DNA of 64,000 nucleotides from Erigeron canadensis (Eukaryota > Streptophyta > Magnoliopsida > Asterales > Asteraceae): assembly GCF_010389155.1 (NCBI RefSeq), contig NC_057762.1, positions 34,656,055 through 34,720,054 of the forward strand, in the 5' to 3' direction. A model generated the notes under the pieces. It searched no databases and was not told the DNA's origin. It worked only from the letters and a program-made list of their open reading frames with translations. Positions within the stretch are counted from its first letter, which is position 1; every line of letters starts with the position of its first letter. The translations under genes were made by a program, and so were the position numbers. Shown piece by piece: positions 24,186-36,225 of this stretch.

Positions 24186-25328
24186 GAGAAAATTACATTT
24201 TTCATCCCTTAACTTGACAATTTTTTCAGTTTTGACTTTAAAGTGAATTAATTACAGAAAAAACCTTAAAGTTGGTCAAAATTTTCAGTTTTGACTCCGT
24301 GTCTATACGCCGTCTATTTTGACCGTTAAGTGAGGGGCAGATTAGTCATTTCGCCGTCTTCTTTTTCTTCATCTTATCCTCCTCCTCCTTTTAACAGATG
24401 AAACCAAGATCCATTCCTACCTCACGAATCTACAGACATGTAATATTATCAACACATTCATCAAAATCTCATTCCATATCAAAATAAATAAATGAGATAT
24501 ACGAATCCATCATAATCCAAATAAATTATAACATCAACAAATTGAATTTAAATGTAATGTAATTTTGTAAAACATGTTCTAGCAGAATTTATCATCTTCA
24601 TATATCAAATAATGATATAAAAAAAAAACAACAAACTTAATATGTTTTTATGGCACCTACATGGTTTTCAAATAAGAACTCATATTCAAAGCAAATAACT
24701 GTTTTTGAACCTAATATGAACCCACACCTCCATTTATTAATAGAAAAATAATAAAATGGTTGTTGTAGCTACCGGTGTCCGGTCACCGCCGTCAAACACC
24801 ATATCCAACCACCCTCTTGCAAATCGTTGAGATCCCGACGGAAGAATTGGTGACCAAAGAAGATGCTCGGTACATATGTATATAGATTTGATGAGTATAT
24901 GTATATGTATAGATATATAGATATACATTTATATTTATATGTAAATATACAAAGATAGAAGTGTGTGTTTTTAGATCTGATTATCGTTTATCTTCATGAT
25001 GATGATGATATATATACATATATATATATATGTATGTATGTGTGTCTGAGAGAGAGAGAGTTTGATGATAAGATATAGATTGAGGTAGGAATAGATATTG
25101 GTTTTATCTGTTAAAAGAAGGAGAAGAAAAAGGAAAATATGAAGTAGAAGAAAAAGACGGCGAAATGACTAATTTGCCCCTCACTTAACGGTCAAAATAG
25201 ACGGCGTATAGACACGGAGTCAAAACTGAAAATTTTGACCAACTTTAAGGTTTTTTCTGTAATTAATTTACTTTAGGGTCAAAACTGAAAAAACTGCCAA
25301 ATTGAAGGACGAAAAATATAATTTTCTC
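24186..25328. mobile_element. Non-autonomous Mutator-like element with 9-bp duplication
   Basis: Terminal inverted repeats of about 220 bp (GAGAAAATTACATTTTTCAT at left, reverse complement of GAGAAAATTATATTTTTCGT at right). They contain a matched block around CGCCGTCTATTTTGACCG. Flanked by TAAAATTTA at 24177-24185 and 25329-25337, a perfect 9-bp duplication. No transposase. A GC-richer centre near 24765-24870 may be captured sequence; its short frame is not recognised. Same architecture as 11491-12907 but different repeats. Confidence 0.85.
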
Positions 25329-25337
25329 TAAAATTTA

Positions 25338-25679
25338 AAACATAGCTATCTAACCGTCTTTGTAAGAGAAATCATCAACATTGAATGATGAGTTGAAGTA
25401 GTAATGTAGTATTTAATTAAACCACGAGAATTGTTGTACATATATCCAATGAATAATGATGATGTCTATCAGTTCGCTCCAGTAGGTTGCCTGCAATTTT
25501 GGTGATATTAGAGTTACAGTGTTTCATTTTATATTCATTTATTATTTTGAAGTTCAAATAAAATATTAAATTGTTATTTGAGCTTAATATGTCCTATAGG
25601 ACATATAACGATTTAATTATGTATATTTGTTTTTAGCTTATGACGTTTTTTCTTGTTAATTTGGTTCCAGCTTAAACTC
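25338..25679. other. Intergenic, no gene seen
   Basis: AT-rich spacer between two transposons. Nothing supported. Confidence 0.5.
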
Positions 25680-25682
25680 TTA

Positions 25683-25974
25683 GGTCGCGTTTGGTTCGTA
25701 GATTCTGATGGAATTTGATGGAATCGGAATTGAATTCCATTCCTTAGTGCATTTGGTTGCTCAATGATGAAGGAATATCATTCCATTGTAATGTCAACAT
25801 TCCCTCATTTGATGGAATCTCCATTACATGAGGATGAGGGAAGGAATCTCATTCCGTCTCTTCCTTAAATCTTCAAAAGATGAAAAACATTCCATCAAAT
25901 TCCATTCCATCAGATTCCAATTCCTTCAATAGATTTCATTCCATCCAAAAACATTCCGTGAACCAAACGCGCCA
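25683..25974. mobile_element. Tourist-like MITE with TTA duplication
   Basis: Ends GGTCGCGTTTGGTTCG and GTGAACCAAACGCGCC. Flanked by TTA at 25680-25682 and 25975-25977. Interior of repeated ATTCC/GGAAT words, as in the 6686 and 9468 copies. Confidence 0.8.
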
Positions 25975-26174
25975 TTAGATTTTGCACCTTTAGTTTTATC
26001 AAATAGTATGTGTTTACGGCTTGGGTGTTTTGATGTATAATCCCTCAGATGTAAATGGTGAACCGAAGATAGATAAAAAGAAGTACCATTGTGTTATTCT
26101 ATACACCAGCTAAATGGTCAATACTCATTATCATCATCATTATATCGTTATGTCTACATATAAGTATATTAAAA

Positions 26175-26305
26175 AAGGTTTTTGTTAAATATAACCATAA
26201 ACATCGTAATTAAGGTGCATAAGATAGTTGTAAACTTATCAAAAAAATTTAATAGTAAACAGTGAGAAATGTCATTGTAAATTACAACCCTATATTTAGT
26301 TTTAC
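26175..26305 (+). mobile_element. MITE family E, diverged partial copy
   Basis: GGTTTTTGTTAAATATAACC followed by AAGGTGCATAAGATAGTTGT matches family E loosely. The right end is not clear. Confidence 0.35.
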
Positions 26306-26382
26306 CTATTAAAAAAAATAATCATAGAATCATATATGTTAAGTAATGACTCACTTATAGTTGATTTATTAAAGATGTATTT

Positions 26383-26540
26383 TTTTGGGTTTTGTTAAAC
26401 AAAGCCATAAGGGTTTTTATTAAGACGCATTAATTAGTTTTACACTTAACATAAATTTCAGGAATGAACTTTAATATGAAAACTTACAACCTTTATAAAG
26501 CTTTATAAGCTTTGTTTAGCATTTTTCATTTTTCTTCCCC
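26383..26540 (+). mobile_element. MITE family E copy
   Basis: GGGTTTTGTTAAACAAAGCC at the left, GCTTTGTTTAGCATTTTTCAT at the right as an inverted pair, with the shared core GCATTAATTAGTTTTACAC. Confidence 0.65.
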
Positions 26541-26765
26541 AAATATTTATTAAAGATATATGTAATTGTTTGATATGATAATAATCAATCAATCAATACC
26601 TAATATAATAATGATAAAAAATGAAAGAAGAAGATAATCAATGTGATATGTATGTTTTATGCATTAATTGATCTTCATATATGGACCATGCCACAAAATA
26701 AATCATGACAGCTACTCGAGTATTTGATATTTTATGCATATAGATAATATTATATTATGCTATTT

Positions 26766-27357
26766 AGTATCTTGAGAAATACTTGAGATACAAATAATTT
26801 ATAAACAAATTTTTATAAATTGAGTTGTCACCAATAAACCCGGTTTAACTCAGGCATTTTAAATAATATTTTAAATGAAAATAAAATGTAAGAAAAATAT
26901 GTGTAATTTTTGTTATTTAATACATTATAACTTGGTTTGGAGATATTAAACTGACTAATATAATATTTATATATAAATACTTATTGCATTAATAAAACAT
27001 AATAATACATTTTCAATAAAAATAGAAGTTTAAATTTTTTTATATATAAATACTTATTGCATTAATAAAACTTAATAAGATATTTTCAATCAAAAATAGA
27101 AATTTAAAATAAGTATTTTATGGGTTATTTATCTTTACAAATGTTCAATACTAAATATGACATCATAAATAAAATAAAAACTTTTTAAAAAGAAATATAG
27201 ACATAACACATAATACTTTTTCTAAAAATAACTTTAGAAGACAATTCTCTTTTATTATATATAGAGATAGAAAAGATAGAGATTTAGTATCTTGAGAAAT
27301 GCTTGAGATACAACAATTTATAAACAATTTTTATAAATTGAGTTGTCACTAATAAAA
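26766..27357. mobile_element. Helitron-like insertion flanked by 70-bp direct repeats
   Basis: GTATCTTGAGAAATACTTGA at 26768 recurs as GTATCTTGAGAAATGCTTGA at 27288, and the match continues about 70 bp through AATTGAGTTGTCAC. Between them, read on the minus strand from 27267, the sequence begins TCTCTATATATAATAAAAGA after an A, a typical Helitron 5' end. Its 3' hairpin end was not found. The flanking repeat is too long for a target duplication. Confidence 0.4.
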
Positions 27358-27469
27358 TAAAATAAATTTACCAGAGAATTTTTAATTAATTTGTATGAAA
27401 AAAACAAATAAAGCTTGAAATTTAATTGGTCCACCTAATTTACCATATAAGTTTGCAGGGGCAGTATTA

Positions 27470-27655
27470 AAGGGGGGGCAAAGGGGTCCAATGCCCCCCT
27501 CCAAATTTAAATTTTGTCATGTATTTTTAAATTTTTCATAAATTTTTAAAAAATTTCTATAGGTTTTTAACATTTTGCCCCCTTTTAAATTTATTTTTCA
27601 TAAGTTTTCTAAGTTTGTCCTCTTTGAAATTTTTTCCTAGTACCACCTCTGTAAG
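27470..27655. repeat. GGGGGGGC / GCCCCCCT repeat remnant
   Basis: GGGGGGGCAAAGGGG and ATGCCCCCCTCC lie close together, followed by AT-rich DNA and a second TTTGCCCCC. It looks like the end of a decayed DNA transposon. Family not assigned. Confidence 0.3.
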
Positions 27656-28183
27656 TTTGTAAAGATTTGGTTGTGAGATGTGGATACTTCTTCGTTCCTT
27701 TCCAAAGTATGAGTCATTTTTCAATAGTTTTTATTAGCATTCTTTCATATAGTGTGTTCAAACGACCCATACTTAGGTCGGGACTGTTTGAGCGGGGCTT
27801 GATATGCATAATGTCCAGTTATAGCATTATTAGTAGTTTAAAATTTTAGATCAATACATCACACATACAAAGAAACACTATCAAAATAGTCCAGTGGTCA
27901 CACGTTCTAATGTTTTTAAGTAAATCTCACGATCAAATCTCTTTAGATAAACATTTTGGAGATGGTCTTGGAAAGGGTTCGGAAACGGACATAAGGACCA
28001 TGACTAGGGTAGAAGTTCCTCTTTTTCTATATGGAATCATACTCGTGGTAGTTGTATAAATCTGACTTGTATTCTGGCTTCCAAAAATTTTTATCTCTAC
28101 TCCTCATAAAGTAAAAGGTTCATTTTTATTTTAAGTAATTTCTGTCTTTAAATTAACAGAATTGCCTTTAATATTTTATATTA
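27656..28183. other. Intergenic, no gene seen
   Basis: AT-rich; nothing supported. Confidence 0.5.
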
Positions 28184-28499
28184 TCTATACTTCTTTATAA
28201 AAATTATTACACCCCTATTTTTAGAACACAATAGTTACATACGGAATTATTAAGTTACTCTTAATAAATTATGATAATAGAAAAGGTTTTTATAAAATAC
28301 CAAATTTGCTCTTAATTAATTAATTTACACTTTGAACATTTATTTTAATAATTAACAATTTACGTCCTTATCTTTTAAAAATTTCTACTATCATAATTAT
28401 ATCAATCTACACCACTTGACACTGCCACCACCACCAATAGTACCATCACTGACACCACTAGACCATCTTCCTCACCGCATTGCACGGGTACCATACTCG
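28184..28499 (+). mobile_element. Non-autonomous Helitron
   Basis: Starts TCTATACTTCTTTATAAAAA after an A. Ends CCGCATTGCACGGGTACCAT then ACTCG, followed by T. The last four bases CTCG differ by one from CTAG. The 3' part has the CACCACCACCAA tract seen in the other copies. Sequence is related to 28838-29076 and 32452-32726. Confidence 0.6.
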
Positions 28500-28837
28500 T
28501 TTGAGTTAATTCAATCATCCCAAATAACTTTAAAACCTTGTCCATCGTATGTCCAAATAGTGTCTACTCATTTAACAAGTAATTAAAACCATATGGAAGA
28601 CAGATAATTTAAGTTCAGGAAATGGAGAAATCAAATTCAATATGTAGTTAATCTGAGTTTGAAATGGAGAATCTTCAACCATAGGAATTTATTTCATAGA
28701 TAGAAAGATAGGTTAGGTCAACATTGATGAATATTGTCCCGTTTATGTAATTTTAATTGGCCCACAACTGATATTAAGAGGAACAAATGATATTCGGATA
28801 TATTATACTCCGTATTAAATTCGTTACTACTTACTCA

Positions 28838-29076
28838 TCTATATTTTTTTATAAAAAGAATAGCACTCTCACTCATAAATGTTGAAAGTTACATATGTCG
28901 AAATTACATTTATACCCTCTTTATCCACACTTCTTTGAACACACACAACTCACCCCTTGTTAGTATAAGTATAACATTGCGATTTAAATATGCTCTATTT
29001 GGGGAAAAATTAGTAATACATTGGATGATTTTGTGATGTTAATTGTATCGGCCGCAATGCGTGCGTACCAGGCTAG
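28838..29076 (+). mobile_element. Non-autonomous Helitron with intact ends
   Basis: 239 bp. Starts TCTATATTTTTTTATAAAAA after an A, and ends GGCCGCAATGCGTGCGTACC then AGGCTAG, followed by T. The 5' TC, 3' CTAG and A/T insertion context all fit Helitrons. It carries no genes. Confidence 0.7.
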
Positions 29077-30739
29077 TTAAATTTAAGCAACAAGTTGGTT
29101 TTAGCAGTATAAACGGTTTGGAATTATAAAAAAAATTGAACCAAACTGGTCAATTCGATTATGAAAATTTTCGAGTCAAACCAACTTTTTTCCTTGGATA
29201 AACTAGATCTAGCTACCATATATCGTACGAGTATTAGAACTAGTAATGTTATATCCGGAGGATAAGGCATACAAAAGGATATAAAATATACTTTAACAAA
29301 TGTATCTATATCTATTATAACTATGCTTCGGTTTGGTTTGATATAGTTCAACCTAGAGCAAACCTTCAACCAATTCACTGAACTCGATTTTGACTTCGTT
29401 GGCTTAGATGCATAAATCCTTTTTATTTGCCACACAATTATTAGATAATCATACGGTGTTCTGTGCTTAATTGCTAATATCGTTCATTCGGTCTTAAATA
29501 ATGAATACTTTAGATTTGACTTCTTAAAGCGAATATGTCTTTCATGTTAGGCTATAGTCAGTTCTTTGTAGCTCATCCATCGTGATCAACATTCAACACT
29601 ACTCAATCACAAAAGCGAATATGACATATGGTGATATGGAGAAAATTTTCCAATCTAAATTCTTAATCAAAATTTTCCAATCTAAATTCTTAATCAATAA
29701 AAAATTATGCATATTTTAAATATTGTGTGCACATACACATATGATTTACCTTTCGTGTTTTGGGTATAAAAAAATATAAAAAACAGTCATACTACCCTCA
29801 AGATATGGTTGTTTAGTTGTTTACGTCATACCTGCTTTACCATGTCGTTTGCGAGTTTGTGTATCATTTTTGTACGTTCTTTTACATTTTCAACCATTAA
29901 ATCATGGCTAAAATGCATTCTACTATTATATATATCCTCAACTTGGTTAATTAAGTGTTCTACTACCTTGTATTATTAAAGGTATAGTATAGTACACTAG
30001 ACTTGTTATTGTTACTACCCTAGACTCACTAATAAATCTTTTTAAAATTTATATAAATTAATTAACTAATATACAATATTAGTTGATAACACCTTATCAA
30101 AAACATATCTTTTTCAATATGAAAATGTAGAATTTTTTATTAGATAGTTTAAAATAGAAACTACTGCTAGAAAAATGAATTATTAACGGTAGCAAGTGAG
30201 AAGATTTGGTGCAATTTAGTGTTAAATAAATAATAACAAATCACGGACAGATAATCCTACTTCTAAACAAATCGCAAAAAACATTATCTATTGCCATGTT
30301 ACTAAATAATAAGAGTAAAACATTTGACTATCGTCTTAGATTTAAATTTCAAGAACATCAATCATCAATCAAGATTACTAATATATCTCTTGTATATATT
30401 AACAATCAATATGACCATCAACCATATGATTTTGAGTTCAAATCATATAATGGTAAAACTAGTAAATATTGTATGAATTAAGTGTGGATGTAATTTGCCA
30501 TTAAAAAAAAAAAAGTTAGACACTTCTCTTAAACCACCTCCCACTACCATTAATCGGTGTAATCGGCCGTCATGCATGAGTCTTAACCGTATCTCTACAC
30601 TGAAACTATCAATCTCCATGCATTGTATGGATACAATTCTAGTTTTAAAATAAAGATACAACACCTACTTCCATTTTCATCATAAATACACATCTAGAAA
30701 ATTTCTTTTTTTTTTAATTACTTATTTCCTCCTAATAAA
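29077..30739. other. Intergenic; short tandem duplication at 29642
   Basis: AAAATTTTCCAATCTAAATT plus a few more bases is repeated head to tail at 29642-29697. Otherwise AT-rich with no supported gene. The 3' UTR of the receptor kinase gene lies at its right end. Confidence 0.45.
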
Positions 30740-33700
30740 TTATATGTGACCAAAATAATACGAAGAAGATGCAGAGGGGAATTTGTCGAGAGCGTGAAGG
30801 ATCTCTTTCATGTGCGGTCTCTTTTGTGGTACCGGAGATATACAATTATAACCTATTTTCAAAATCGTGAAAAATGTTTCCTCTTTCCCTTCCACGTCAC
30901 TACGAATTGCCACGTCAGCCATTCGTAACACCTTAACTTTTTCTTCATCCGTCAATGGGGAACTCCATGTCATGCTAGCAGGTCCAAATTCATCTGAGAT
31001 GATGACCTTTCCCGTTAATAGTTCTAGCAACACAACACCATACGAAAAAACGTCCCATTTTGCACTAGGCTTTATACTCCTGAGTGATTCGGGGGCATAA
31101 TATGGTGATATGCACCCCATTGCACTAGGGCTTGGGCTGGGGTTTGACCCAACCGTGACATCTTGAAAGCTGTCACGGGATGCAGTTGACCTCTTGCTAC
31201 CAAAATTTCTAGATGAACCCCCAACTTTACAACTATTTTCACCCACAACTAATCTTTCAAGCCCGAAATCTCCAATCTTAGGCTCCATATCAGAGCCTAA
31301 CAGAATATTACTCGGCTTGAGGTTCCCATGTACTTGTTTTTTGTCATGGATGTACATTAGCCCCCGAGCCGTTCCTTTCGCTATCTTGAGTCTTACCTCC
31401 CAAGGTAGCGGACAAGGTGAAGATCCAGCCTTTCCTGGATGATATACAAGTCAAATTGTCAAGAAGTTAAAAAATACAAAACAAGGCGAAAGATGTGTCA
31501 TTTTCAATCAGCGTGTCCACCATGATATTTTGATGCATTTATATGAATTTTAAAAAGTTTTAGGACACGTCAATTGTTAGAATACAATTTTGGGCTAAGA
31601 GTTAAACGCTACGTGACAGTTGACTTGTGGTGTACCACTCGGTGCATTTATATAACAAAGGCTGTAGTTGCAACCACTCCACCATTGATTACCGTCAGCT
31701 CACCATAGAGTCAACACCGATGTCGAATCACTACAATGCGCATGTACATGTGCATATACACATGCATGCTTATCTGGTTACCATATTTGGCAATTCATTA
31801 AAGACTCGTGTGATTAAAAAAGAAAATTCCCAATTGCTTTTAGCACGATAGATAAAACAGGGTATTTTATCTCGTCAAAAGTGTCTATACCATTCGAAAT
31901 AACCATATAACAAATAAATTGTCTTTATGGTGAAAAGGTGGACTAATTCAATGTGCATAAAAATATACATAGCAACAAAGTCAATATCTATCTATATACT
32001 TTATATTAGTTGGTCTTTTATATGGTTTAAGTCTGTAGTGAAACATTGTGAATGAAATTTGTCAGAAATAGAAGGTACAAAAAACTTTCTTATCTATTGT
32101 TTTCACTAAATTTTGTCCATTTTTCTATCATTGGATCCAACTTTCTACTTTCCTACAAATATCATTCAATGCTTACATCTAAAATTGGGCACCATCTAAT
32201 GCAGTAATGCTCACATGCACCTTATCAGATGCTAATGCTCACATCCTAAATAAAGCAATTGTTAACAATTTTCATTAATTGATAGTATTTATCTTCATGT
32301 TACATAGTATGGGCAAAAAACAATCTTAATTGGCATGATTTCTCACTTATTATATAGTTTGAATAGTTAAAGTTTTGGAAAAAAAATTAATCTCTAGTTC
32401 TGTGAAGAATCTAATATATCTAGCTCATTGTAACTCTAGATTTTTGAATTATCTATACTATATTATAAAAAGAATAACCCTCTTTATTTTTAGTAATGTT
32501 AAAAATATTTATGTAATATTTTCACTTAGCACCCCTTAAAATGCTTTCACATACACAATCCCCTTAACATTAATGATTAAATTACACTATCAATCCTTTT
32601 ATCACTTAAAATATGTCCATTAACCTTTACATCAATTATATACACAACTCAACGCCGCTCCACCAGCAAAAGTCTCCCAACCATCGCAGTTACAGCATCC
32701 GCCGCATCGCGCGGGCACCGTGCTATATCTCTTAAAAGACTTAAAATGCAGATAATTATGAACTAAAAAGTTGTAATTTTAAATACCACAAATTGAAAGG
32801 TTTAAAGATCTTTTAATGCATATACTTTTCATTAAAATTTTTGTTCATTGCCTTAAATAGACTTATCATTGGATCCAATTTTCTACTTTATCCTTTTTGT
32901 GTTACAGAAATCATTTAAAAAAGCTTACATGCTAACTTGCGCACTTTCATACACTAAATTCACATCCTAATTAATTACCTAATCAAGTGTTCCTAAATAC
33001 TTTCATTATATATCTTTACAAAAATTTTACCAATTATTATCATCTTAAAATGTTAAAATGTTGATATGCATGATAAACATTAATAATTTTGGGATAATAA
33101 ATTAAAAAGGGTCGCTTTATGGACTTACGATAACGTGCGTTTGCTAAGCTGCCATGAGGAACGTAATCGTAGATAACAAGCTTTTCGTCCGCACCCCAAT
33201 AAAATCCACGAATCCGGACCAGGTTTGGGTGCACCAATTTAGCAATAACCCGAACCTGGTTCTCAAAATCCCTAAACCGTTCCAACCCGCTTTCCCCAAT
33301 TCTCCTGACCGCCAACGCGGTCCCATCATCCAAAACCGCCTTATATATAATACTCGACCCGGTGGCACCGAGTATATACGCCGACGCTTTCAATAGCGTC
33401 TCTAACTCCAACTCCTTTTCGCCATCAACCGTCACCAATTCCCCTTTAGAATCCTCGGTTTTAGCATTTTTAGACGCCGCAAGTATCACATCATTTTCTT
33501 CATCACTTTCAGAAGTCGTGCTTACGTTTGATGACGACTCATCTTCCGGGACTTTTTGTTTAGTCAAACAAGGCAATGAGCTACGTAACCACTTATGCTC
33601 TTGGTCTTCCGAAGATGACGCCCAGTCAAATTCCTTATTAGTCCTGTTTTCTGACTTCTGAGGCGCAACCTTTTTGCGCCTCTTTATAATGTAAATAAAA

Positions 33701-34755
33701 ACCGTCGCCAAAATCGCGATGCCAACAACATCCCCAACAACAATACCAACAATCGTCACGGTTTTAAAACCGGATTTTGATGATTTATTATTATTGTTTG
33801 TTGACCGAGACGACTCTGCGGTTTTTGGGATCGCGGCTATAGCTGGTGGTGATGACGTCACATTTGGCGGTGTAGATGCCGAAGAAGGTATCAAACACAA
33901 GTTTTTTAACGGTTTCCCACATAACTCAGAATTTCCTGAAAAAGATGTTTGGTTTTGATTGAAAAAAACACTTGACTCAGGTATCGGGCCAGTTAAGTTA
34001 TTATAAGACAAATCGACTGTCGCGTTTGTTGGAATTTTGTTAGCGAATTCCGGGGGAATTTCGCCCGAAATTCTGTTGTGCGAAATGTTAAAATAAACAA
34101 GATCACTGCTGCCAAAATCTTTAGGTAACGAACCATTGATTAAATTCGCAGATAGATCTAAAAACGTAACGGAATTAAACCCTGTTGGTACATTCCCGTG
34201 AATATAATTGTTTTTTAACGAAACAACCGTTAAGTTGGTCAAAACACCTAGATTTTCTGGAAGCTGACCGGATAACGAATTATCGGAAATGTTGAGAAGC
34301 TCGAGACTTTTCCATCCTTTAACAAGCTCACGAAGCTCCCCCGATATCAAATTATTTGAAAAATCGAGGTATTTGAGTTTCGTTGAGTTGTATAATGATA
34401 ACGGCATAGACCCGTTGATTGAATTATTTGATAAATCGAGTTTAGTAAGGTGTTGAATCAAACCAAGATTGGCGGGAATGAAACCGATAATTTTTGAATT
34501 AGGTAGTGACACTGCAGTGACCCGGTTATTAGCAGCCGGGTCACCAGGAGTGCCACAAACGATACCGTTCCAAGAACACGGTGATTCATCGGAGTAATTC
34601 CAATTATCTAAAACACCAAAAGGATCGGTTAAAACAGAATATTTGAATGAGAGTAATAAAACACCATCAGTTGTCAATCCAAATGATTGATTAACAAAAA
34701 ACAGAGCAATAATTGGTAGGAAAATATAGTGGCTGGCCATGGTTTTTTTGTTCAT
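30740..34755 (-). CDS. Atypical LRR receptor-like kinase (At4g37250-like)
   Basis: Two exons on the minus strand, 34755-33129 and 31434-30740, joined across a GT-AG intron, encode 773 residues. Order: signal peptide (about 1-26), LRR N-terminal cap with CSWNGIVC (about 60-67), some seven LRRs to about residue 265, transmembrane helix (about 333-357), acidic juxtamembrane segment, kinase domain (about 461-762). The exon join reads ANARY-RKAGSSPCPLPWE and matches the subfamily of Arabidopsis At4g37250 and At2g23300. The ATP-lysine position is Arg (LAVRR, residue 484) and the catalytic HRD is HGN (578-580), while DFG (598-600) is kept. It is therefore probably a weakly active or inactive kinase that signals as a scaffold at the plasma membrane. 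Ligand unknown. Either Met1 or Met6 could start it. The frame is intact. Confidence 0.92.
31435..33128 (-). other. Intron of the receptor kinase gene
   Basis: A 1.7-kb intron holding a Helitron (32452-32726). Two diverged copies of TCATTGGATCCAA-TTTCTAC with ATCATT...GCTTACAT lie at about 32131 and 32868, one on each side of the Helitron. No gene inside. Confidence 0.7.
32452..32726 (+). mobile_element. Non-autonomous Helitron in the kinase intron
   Basis: Starts TCTATACTATATTATAAAAA after an A. Its 3' part reads CCGCCGCATCGCGCGGGCAC then CGTGCTAT. The last base does not fit CTRR, so the right end is decayed or slightly misplaced. Related to the 28184 and 28838 copies. Confidence 0.6.
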
Positions 34756-34855
34756 TGTGTTTGCGTTTGAGAGAAATGATACAACATTGTTTTTTTTTTT
34801 CCTTGTAGAGAGAGAAAACAGGGGTTAGAGAGAGAGAGAGAGGAGGATGGTAGTG
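34756..34855 (-). promoter_or_regulatory. 5' leader of the receptor kinase gene
   Basis: Read on the minus strand: CTCTCTCTCTCTAACCCCTG, then TTTTCTCTCTCTACAAGG and an A-run, ending 30-40 bases before the ATG. A CT-rich leader is common in plant mRNAs. A near copy lies inverted at 35343-35387. Confidence 0.4.
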
Positions 34856-35512
34856 TAGAATATTAAGTGAGATTTATGACAAGCAGAGCCCATGTGAAGT
34901 GGAGTTAATAAGTAAAAATAATGAGAGAGATTCAGAAACACAGCTCACTTCAAAAACAAATTAATGTTTAAAAACTATAAATCCACAAACCAATATGCTC
35001 TGTGTTCAGAACTTTTTGGATTAAATTAATAGAGATTATTATTCACCATTAAAATATACTTTAGTAATGTAAAGATATAAAGGCTAATGTGGGTCAAGTT
35101 TGTAAATTGGTATATCGGAATTTGATAGATATAAGTTTTGTCTTCTTCATTTGCAATTCAGTTGAGTTAGAAATTGTTTGTGAAATAAGATTTATACTTT
35201 GATTATTTTTGGTTCTAACAATTACCATAACCGACTTTATGTACAATTGAAAGAAATTTTATTTTCTCTTTTTAATTCTATATACTGTATATAAATAATG
35301 TTAAATTTGAGGGTTAAAAAGTCAAAAATGTTATCCTTCTCATCTCTCTCTCTCTAACCCCTGATTTCTCTCTCTACAACGAAAAAATAAAAATAAAAAC
35401 GCTCAAACTAATGGTTAAATTTGGATAACATTTTTTCAGCAAATATATGTTTACTATCTGAAACAAAGGTTAAGTAACATCTAATTAATACTGTATTTTA
35501 CGAGTTATGAAT
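34856..35512. other. Upstream DNA with an inverted copy of the kinase leader
   Basis: At 35345-35387 the plus strand reads CTCTCTCTCTAACCCCTGAT then TTCTCTCTCTACAACGAAAA, the same motif as the kinase leader in the opposite direction. No coding sequence follows it. The rest is AT-rich. Confidence 0.5.
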
Positions 35513-36225
35513 CTTAAAGTGTGCTTGGTTAGAGATATTGAAGGTTAAGTAATGATAATCATGGTTATTAATATTGTTTGGTTAAATTTAAACCAATTAA
35601 TCACTTGCCACTATTTGGTAATAGCCCATTACCCATAAAATTGGGGGTAATAAACTAGGTAATGACAATTATCCCATACTTTCTTATTTTTCTCCAATAT
35701 CATTGACGGTTACTATATTTTGAATTTGATTTTTTCTCTGTTTTACTCAAAAGCCTTAACAATAATTTTTATAGATATAATTTTATTTTATTGCTAATAA
35801 TAATAGTAGTAAATATATAAATAATTTTTACTATAAAATCTGATTGATCTATCCTACCACATATCTTATAAAAAACGTAATATGCAATCTAATTATATTC
35901 TTATGCGTTAACTATATAATGTTTAGAAGGTACCAAGTAATGCAAAAATAACAAATTTATACATATTTGTATATTTTTCCTTATGTACGTTAATAAAATG
36001 ATAACAAAGTAATCACAAAAATTAATCATGATTATTTTTATTGTTATTATTATTTACTATTGTTTGTTGTGTTTGTGTGTATGTGTTATTATGTGGATAG
36101 TGGATATTTTTGTTAACCAAGCAACATCAATGATGAAAGGAATACTATATAATGCTCATTATATTCCTTAGTATTCCTATTATCTTTCCCAGACCTACTA
36201 CTTGTTTTGAACCAAGCACTCCCTC
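35513..36225. mobile_element. MITE-like element with GTGCTTGGTT ends
   Basis: GTGTGCTTGGTTAGAGA at the left pairs with GAACCAAGCACTCCC at the right. The interior is AT-rich with runs of TTATTATTATT. No coding region. Only short ends match, so the element class is uncertain. Confidence 0.4.

Noticed and set aside
26766..27357. LTR retrotransposon with 70-bp LTRs
   Set aside because: The repeats lack TG...CA ends, and there is no primer-binding site or coding sequence between them.
33154..33958. Plus-strand frames across the receptor kinase exon
   Set aside because: Antisense shadows of the kinase and juxtamembrane coding sequence.
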